From contig CAAEIM010000021.1 of assembly GCA_900755995.1 (NCBI GenBank), positions 1 through 16,602 on the forward strand: DNA of 16,602 nucleotides. The letters run 5' to 3'. Positions 12,470 through 16,602 of the stretch are shown here, one piece after another. The first letter of the stretch is position 1. The number at the start of each line of letters is the position of its first letter. The position numbers were made by a program, and so were the translations under genes. This DNA is from Clostridia bacterium. GTDB lineage: Bacteria; Bacillota; Clostridia; Oscillospirales; Acutalibacteraceae. The notes beneath the pieces are model-generated. The model was not told the origin of the DNA. It worked only from the letters and a program-made list of their open reading frames with translations, and made no database searches.

Positions 12470-12730
12470 TCAGTCATCATAATGACCTTTGCAGGAAGCA
12501 ATGACAATCGCATTATCTTTTTGGCAGTAAACAATCCTATTTTCATCATCAATTCTCCTGCTCCACCAACCACTTAAATTATTTTTGAGCGGTTCAGGTT
12601 TGCCAATACCTTCAAAACAGTTTATTTGAATATCCGTTATGATTGCATTTACACGTTTCAACGTCTTTTTATCCTGCGTTTGCCAATAACAATATTCCTC
12701 CCATGCTCGCTCGTCCCAAAGTAGTTTCAT
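12470..12730 (-). CDS. yoeB: YoeB/Txe-family mRNA interferase toxin
   Basis: An 86-residue toxin of normal length with the family pattern YWQTQDKKTLKRVN, FEGIGKPEPLK, WWSRRIDDENRIVY and the end CKGHYDD. The residues known to matter in E. coli YoeB are present at the same numbers: E46, R65, H83, Y84. It should bind the ribosome and cut mRNA at the A site, and it should be held in check by the upstream antitoxin. The ATG is four bases after the antitoxin stop, with AGGAA at the end of the antitoxin gene, so translation is coupled. It looks intact and probably active. Confidence 0.93.
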   Translation of the reverse strand: MKLLWDERAWEEYCYWQTQDKKTLKRVNAIITDIQINCFEGIGKPEPLKNNLSGWWSRRIDDENRIVYCQKDNAIVIASCKGHYDD

Positions 12731-12734
12731 TGCA

Positions 12735-12995
12735 TTATTCCTCTATCAAATCGTGTTCTTTAAGAACTGCTTTGCCTGATTCAATATCAGCAATTACAGA
12801 ACTCAAATACGCCATATTGCTTTCGGAGTAAAACGGGTCGGCGGAAATTTCAAAAGGTATTCTTTTTTCACGGCTTACTTTTGTTGCAAATATCGTAAAG
12901 GCAGTAGTCATACTCATACCCATATCCTTGCAGACCTGTTCCATACTTTTCTTCAGGTCTGAATCCATACGAAAGTTTACCATAGTTTGTGCCAT
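12735..12995 (-). CDS. relB: RelB/DinJ-family antitoxin
   Basis: An 86-residue antitoxin. The N-terminal ribbon-helix-helix part (AQTMVNFRMDSDLKKSMEQV, then CKDMGMSMTTAFTIFATKV) binds DNA and dimerises; the acidic C-terminal half should wrap the toxin. The ATG at 12995 has AAGGAG eight bases upstream, so the frame's extension to 13004 is not needed. The 49-bp inverted repeat at 13029-13077 directly upstream should be its operator. The partner toxin is of the YoeB rather than the YafQ/RelE type, a mixed pairing. Confidence 0.88.
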   Translation of the reverse strand: MAQTMVNFRMDSDLKKSMEQVCKDMGMSMTTAFTIFATKVSREKRIPFEISADPFYSESNMAYLSSVIADIESGKAVLKEHDLIEE

Positions 12996-13025
12996 ACAAA
13001 ACACTCCTTGTTTCTTGATAACTTA

Positions 13026-13054
13026 ATTATATAATATTGTAAAGCAAATGTCAA
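13026..13054 (-). promoter_or_regulatory. Promoter of the antitoxin-toxin operon
   Basis: TTGACA (13054-13049), 17 bp and TATAAT (13031-13026) on the minus strand: full consensus. It lies inside the inverted repeat, so repression by the antitoxin complex would block RNA polymerase directly. Confidence 0.8.
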
Positions 13055-13077
13055 TAATTTGCTTTACAATATTATAT
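13029..13077. repeat. 49-bp inverted repeat, operator of the toxin-antitoxin operon
   Basis: Two perfect 21-bp arms (13029-13049 and 13057-13077) flank the 7-base spacer GTCAATA. The arms contain TTGTAAAGCAAAT and its complement. The right arm covers the last codons and stop of the kinase gene. Confidence 0.85.
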
Positions 13078-13797
13078 GCATAAAAGTGATTTTAATAAAG
13101 ATTTTTTTAAATCCAATACATTCTGATAGCGGTTATCGGGAATAGTCTGAGTGCATTTTACTATAACCTTTTTAAGCCCGCCGTTATACAGCTTCCTTTC
13201 GGGCGGCTCTCCCGTGAGCATTACATTCATAAGCACACCGAGAGCGTAAATGTCAGTCCGTTCGTCTGTCTGATTGATTCCGTACTGTTCGGGAGCGGCA
13301 TAGCCTGTTGTACCGATAATTTTTGTATCCTTGCTTTGATAATGCTTATAAACCCGTGCAGCGTCAAAGTCAATCAGCTTTACATTTCCGCCGTTGTCAA
13401 TCATAACATTTTCCGGCTTGATGTCCTTATGTATGATTTTATTTTTGTGGAGAAAATCCAATGCGTCACATAATGCAGAAATTACCCTTTTTACACCTGC
13501 AGGCGAATACAGACTATCCTGCAAATAGTCTGCTGCCGTTTGCCCGTCAATGTATTCTTCAAGCACGATAACACCGTCTTTTGTTCTGACAGCGTCATAG
13601 ACATTTGCTATATTCGGGTGCGAAAGGCTTCGCAAAATCATAAATACCTCGCCCGGACCCTCTACTGTCTTCTTAACGAGCCTTTTGCCAAGCTCTTTGT
13701 GCCTGTAAACACAGATTTGCGATTTGTCGGATTTTTTCAATACCTTAACAAACTGATACTGTTCTTTTAATACATTATCTATCCAATTATCACTCAT
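13072..13797 (-). CDS. Ser/Thr protein kinase-like protein
   Basis: A 241-residue eukaryotic-type kinase domain without membrane segment. Motifs: KK at 42-43 as the ATP-binding lysine region, IIHKDIKPENV (catalytic D125), IDFDAA (DFD in place of DFG, 143-145), GYAAPEQY (APE, 168-170) and DIYALGVLMNVMLTG. The glycine-rich ATP loop is missing: the region reads LKKSDKSQICVYRH. The ATG at 13797 is chosen because kinase homology begins right after it; the longer frame to 13926 is the antisense of the neighbouring gene. No good ribosome site is seen. The stop lies inside the toxin-operon inverted repeat, so the C-terminus may be shortened. Divergent from an HTH gene 31 bp away. Substrate unknown. 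Confidence 0.8.
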   Translation of the reverse strand: MSDNWIDNVLKEQYQFVKVLKKSDKSQICVYRHKELGKRLVKKTVEGPGEVFMILRSLSHPNIANVYDAVRTKDGVIVLEEYIDGQTAADYLQDSLYSPAGVKRVISALCDALDFLHKNKIIHKDIKPENVMIDNGGNVKLIDFDAARVYKHYQSKDTKIIGTTGYAAPEQYGINQTDERTDIYALGVLMNVMLTGEPPERKLYNGGLKKVIVKCTQTIPDNRYQNVLDLKKSLLKSLLCI

Positions 13798-13828
13798 TTT
13801 GAAATACCAAAATAGGAGATTGATACAA

Positions 13829-14257
13829 ATGCAGAAAAAGTCAACAACCGAACTTTTGAAAGAACTTGAAAATTTCAGCAGTTTTGAAGAATATAAAAAC
13901 GCAAACAAGGATAATCTGATAGACAAGTCACTGTCAGAATATCTGTGTGAGCTTATAAGCGAAAAAAATCTGTCAAAGGCAGAGGTAATCAGGAAATCAG
14001 AACTGAATGAAAACTATGCTTATCAGTTATTCTCAGGTCTTAAAAAATCACCAAGCAGAGATAAATTGATTTGCCTTTCTGCCGGAATGGATTTATCGGT
14101 CGAAGAAACTAACAGCCTGCTTAAGCTTGCAGGTTTTCTGCCGCTCTATCCGAGAACTAAAAGGGACAGCATAATAATTATGAATATAAACGCCCAAAAA
14201 AGCGTAATTGAAATAAACGAAGCCTTATTTGAAGAAAACGAGGAAACACTGAATTAA
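13829..14257 (+). CDS. Helix-turn-helix protein paired with the kinase
   Basis: A 142-residue protein. After a helical N-terminal ~30 residues comes an XRE-like fold (about 35-105) with SLSEYLCELISEKNLSKAEV, IRKSELNENYAYQLFSG and PSRDKLICLSAGMDLSVEET. A short, partly acidic tail follows, ending in EENEETLN. The ATG at 13829 has AGGAG ten bases upstream; the TTG extension to 13799 lacks one. Genes of this type beside a divergent small kinase gene are a recurrent arrangement in Clostridia as I know them. It may regulate the kinase or be its substrate. No signal peptide or membrane segment. Confidence 0.7.
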   Translation: MQKKSTTELLKELENFSSFEEYKNANKDNLIDKSLSEYLCELISEKNLSKAEVIRKSELNENYAYQLFSGLKKSPSRDKLICLSAGMDLSVEETNSLLKLAGFLPLYPRTKRDSIIIMNINAQKSVIEINEALFEENEETLN

Positions 14258-14310
14258 AATTCTGTTTCCCCGTAGAACTACCGCTGTTTTAAAATGTTTT
14301 TTACTTGCTG

Positions 14311-14339
14311 TTGCATTTTTTGTATAATATTGGTATAAT
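14311..14339 (+). promoter_or_regulatory. Promoter of metG
   Basis: TTGCAT (14311-14316), 17 bp and TATAAT (14334-14339). A second TATAAT lies at 14323-14328. Only about 35 nt remain to the ATG, too short for a T-box or SAM riboswitch. Confidence 0.7.
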
Positions 14340-14382
14340 AAAATATACAGCTCATCTGCTGAATAAGGGAGGAAATTTTATT

Positions 14383-16329
14383 ATGTGTCAGAAAAAACCG
14401 TTTTACATCACGACGCCAATCTATTATCCGTCAGGCAATCCGCATATCGGACATTGCTACACCTCTGTCGCTTGCGACTCTATCGCCCGCTACAGACGAA
14501 TGCAGGGATATGATGTAATGTTTCTTACGGGCACTGACGAGCACGGCCTTAAAATTGAGCAGAAGGCTGCTGAAAAGGGTGTTACTCCCAAGGAATATGT
14601 TGATGAAATTGTTAAAGCTTTCAAAAGCCTTTGGAGCTTTATGAATGTAGATTACGACAGATATATAAGAACCACCGACGATTACCACATCAAGACGGTT
14701 CAGAAGATTTTTAAGGAGCTTTATGACAAGGGCTATATCTACAAGGGCGAGTATTCAGGTAAATACTGCACCCCCTGCGAGAGCTTCTGGACTGACAGCC
14801 AGCTTGTTGACGGCAAATGCCCCGAATGCGGCAGAGAGGTTACCGAGGCTAAGGAGGAGGCTTACTTCTTTAAAATGTCGCCTTTTGCCGACAGAATCGA
14901 AAAGCTGCTCACCGAAACCGACTATTTACAGCCGAAAACCCGTGCTACCGAGCTTGTAAACAACTTTATCAAGCCCGGTCTTGAGGATTTGTGCGTATCG
15001 AGAACCACATTCAAATGGGGTATTCCCGTTACCTTTGACGAAAAGCACGTTGTCTATGTGTGGGTAGACGCACTCAGCAACTACATCTCCGCACTCGGCT
15101 ATTATAATGATACCTACAACGATTTTGAAAAATTCTGGCCTGCCGACGTCCATATGGTAGCCAAGGATATTATGCGCTTCCACGCTATTATATGGCCTGC
15201 AATCCTTATGGCTCTTGACCTGCCGCTTCCTAAGCACCTTGCGGTTCACGGCTGGATTACCTTTAACGGTCAGAAGATGAGCAAGTCGCTCGGTAACGTG
15301 GTTGACCCGTTTGTGCTCGGCGAAAGATACGGCGCAGACGCTATTCGCTACCACATTCTTCGTGAGATGGCGCTCGGCGCAGACAGCTCATTCTCAAACG
15401 AAATTATGATTAACCGCATAAATTCCGACCTTGCAAACGGCTTCGGCAACCTTGTGTCAAGAACCGTGGCTATGGTTGAAAAGTATTTTGGCGGCACGCT
15501 TCCTACAGAGCGTGAAAGCGGAGAGTTTGACGATGACCTCATCACAACTGCAACAGCTCTGCGTTCAAAGGTTGACGATTTTATTGATAAAACTCAGATT
15601 AACAACGCTCTCGCCGAGATTTTCAAATTAGTGTCAAGGGCTAATAAATACATTGACGAAACCGCCCCTTGGGTAATCGCAAAGGACGAAAGCAAAAAGG
15701 CAAGACTTGCAACGGTTCTCTACAATCTGCTTGAGGCAATCAGAATTTCAGCTACGCTTCTCTCAGCTTTTATGCCGCAGACAATGCCAAAGGCTCTTGA
15801 GCAGATTGGCGCCTGCGAAAAGTGCGCAAGCTACGAAAATGCGGACAAGTTCAATGTGCTCCCTGCCGATGTAACCGTTAAAAGGGGAGAGGTGCTTTTC
15901 CCAAGAATTGATGTGGAAAAGGAAATAGAGGAGCTTAACGCCATCATCAAAAATAATGATAAGGCTGACGAGGCAACGGAAAAGCTCAGAGAGGAAATTG
16001 AGGGAGTTGCCCAAATCGGCATTGACGATTTCTGCAAGGTTGACCTCAGAGTAGCCGAGATTAAGGCTTGTGAGCCGATTAAAAAGGCGAAAAAGCTCCT
16101 TAAGCTCACAATTTTTGACGGAGTAAAGGAGAGAACGGTTGCCTCGGGTATTGCAAAATTCTACACCCCCGATGAGCTTGTCGGAAGAAAAATCATACTT
16201 GTGTCTAACCTCAAGCCTGCAAAGCTCTGCGGCGTTGAAAGCTGCGGAATGATTCTCGCTGCAACCTGCGGAGAGGACGTAAAGGTAATATTCGTTGACG
16301 ATATGGAAGCAGGCTCAAAAATCAGCTGA
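14383..16329 (+). CDS. metG: Methionyl-tRNA synthetase
   Basis: A 648-residue class I synthetase that charges tRNA-Met and tRNA-fMet with methionine in the cytoplasm. The signature PSGNPHIGHCY (HIGH box) is near the N-terminus. A four-cysteine zinc knuckle (CTPC then CPEC) follows at about residues 128-150, and KMSKSLGNV stands in the catalytic domain. The anticodon-binding helical domain comes next. The last ~105 residues are an EMAP/Trbp111-type tRNA-binding domain (DDFCKVDLRVAEIKACEPIK) that also dimerises. GGAGG lies ten bases before the ATG at 14383; the longer frame from 14305 includes the promoter. Higher GC than the element to the left marks it as core chromosome. Confidence 0.97.
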   Translation: MCQKKPFYITTPIYYPSGNPHIGHCYTSVACDSIARYRRMQGYDVMFLTGTDEHGLKIEQKAAEKGVTPKEYVDEIVKAFKSLWSFMNVDYDRYIRTTDDYHIKTVQKIFKELYDKGYIYKGEYSGKYCTPCESFWTDSQLVDGKCPECGREVTEAKEEAYFFKMSPFADRIEKLLTETDYLQPKTRATELVNNFIKPGLEDLCVSRTTFKWGIPVTFDEKHVVYVWVDALSNYISALGYYNDTYNDFEKFWPADVHMVAKDIMRFHAIIWPAILMALDLPLPKHLAVHGWITFNGQKMSKSLGNVVDPFVLGERYGADAIRYHILREMALGADSSFSNEIMINRINSDLANGFGNLVSRTVAMVEKYFGGTLPTERESGEFDDDLITTATALRSKVDDFIDKTQINNALAEIFKLVSRANKYIDETAPWVIAKDESKKARLATVLYNLLEAIRISATLLSAFMPQTMPKALEQIGACEKCASYENADKFNVLPADVTVKRGEVLFPRIDVEKEIEELNAIIKNNDKADEATEKLREEIEGVAQIGIDDFCKVDLRVAEIKACEPIKKAKKLLKLTIFDGVKERTVASGIAKFYTPDELVGRKIILVSNLKPAKLCGVESCGMILAATCGEDVKVIFVDDMEAGSKIS

Positions 16330-16347
16330 TTTTACAGAGCATAATTA

Positions 16348-16381
16348 AAGCCCGATTATAGCTTTTACTATAGTTGGGCTT
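16348..16381 (+). terminator. Probable metG terminator hairpin
   Basis: AAGCCCGATTATAG pairs with CTATAGTTGGGCTT (14 bp, two wobbles) around a six-base loop, 18 bases after the stop. The following T run is poor, so termination may be weak or bidirectional. Confidence 0.55.
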
Positions 16382-16602
16382 AGCAGCCGGTGGGCTGCAC
16401 CTCCTCGGGCAGATAGTATCGTTTATATTTATAATCTTATGCCCGACTGTTTCAGCGCAATTACCTATAAAGTAAAAAAAGACGGCAGTTAAGCACCGCC
16501 GCCCGTAAATTCTCAAAGTAAATGCAACAGTATGAGAAGAGTGGCATTAACTGAGAGAAATAGCTGTATTAAGTGTGAGAAAAGGTAAGAAAAAGGGGAA
16601 AA
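16382..16602. other. Intergenic region with hairpins, no gene seen
   Basis: Contains a small GC-rich hairpin GCAGCC-GGTG-GGCTGC (about 16384-16399), a 6-bp pair CGGGCA/TGCCCG across ~28 AT-rich bases, and at 16484-16500 a stem GGCGGT/ACTGCC that on the minus strand runs into seven T residues. The last is a plausible terminator for a minus-strand gene entering from the right edge. The 64-codon minus frame here is not supported by composition or a start site. Confidence 0.5.

Noticed and set aside
13797..13926. N-terminal 43-residue extension of the kinase
   Set aside because: It is antisense to the coding start of the HTH gene, and kinase-like sequence begins only at the inner ATG.
14258..14382. 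T-box or SAM riboswitch upstream of metG
   Set aside because: The promoter at 14311-14339 leaves only ~35 nt of leader with a small CAGC/GCTG hairpin; no T-box sequence is present.
16322..16516. 64-codon minus-strand ORF after metG
   Set aside because: It spans several hairpins and a likely terminator, with no convincing start site.

Overview
The window is low-GC Firmicute DNA, most likely from a gut Clostridium-class bacterium of the Ruminococcus/Oscillospiraceae type. This is inferred from the strong Shine-Dalgarno sites, the TTGACA/TATAAT promoters and the gene families. Two parts meet near position 9504-9548. To the left is accessory DNA that looks like an integrated mobile element whose far end lies outside the window. 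To the right is ordinary chromosome with a few small accessory cassettes, ending in a complete metG (methionyl-tRNA synthetase) with visibly higher GC.

Element side (1-9548). A tyrosine recombinase gene (minus strand) lies beside a 45-bp copy of the 3' half of an initiator tRNA-fMet gene, followed by what looks like the tRNA's own terminator. This fits an attachment-site junction; the intact tRNA should lie beyond the left edge. Inward of the integrase is a tight operon, parA-parB-spoVG-like-DEDDh exonuclease, in which the last three genes overlap. An XRE/BlaI-type repressor gene follows. The same palindrome (core CGGACAA-A-TTGTCCG) lies in front of both the repressor gene and parA, so the repressor probably controls itself and the partition operon. 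Further left are several small or unrecognised membrane proteins, a single-stranded DNA-binding protein, and repeated RNA-like structures.

Most unusual material. (1) In positions 1-560 there are two tandem minus-strand ORFs for near-identical 23-residue hydrophobic peptides. Each follows a conserved ~76-bp leader. A plus-strand RNA with its own consensus promoter converges on the second copy and shares its terminator. This has the layout of a type I toxin-antitoxin locus. (2) The same leader appears a third time at 1715-1790 with a perfect promoter and a terminator but no peptide. (3) A hairpin whose loop is complementary to a conserved upstream 8-mer occurs twice, after the repressor gene and after a decayed repressor copy, each time upstream of a small membrane-protein ORF.

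Chromosome side (9549-16602). A zinc-ribbon membrane-protein gene has been broken by one in-frame stop and one frameshift, beside an intact gene of the same architecture. A truncated XRE gene follows, then a DinJ/RelB-YoeB toxin-antitoxin operon whose consensus promoter is buried in a 49-bp inverted repeat. Next come a small Ser/Thr kinase-like gene divergent from a helix-turn-helix gene, and metG. No CRISPR array, rRNA or complete tRNA was seen.
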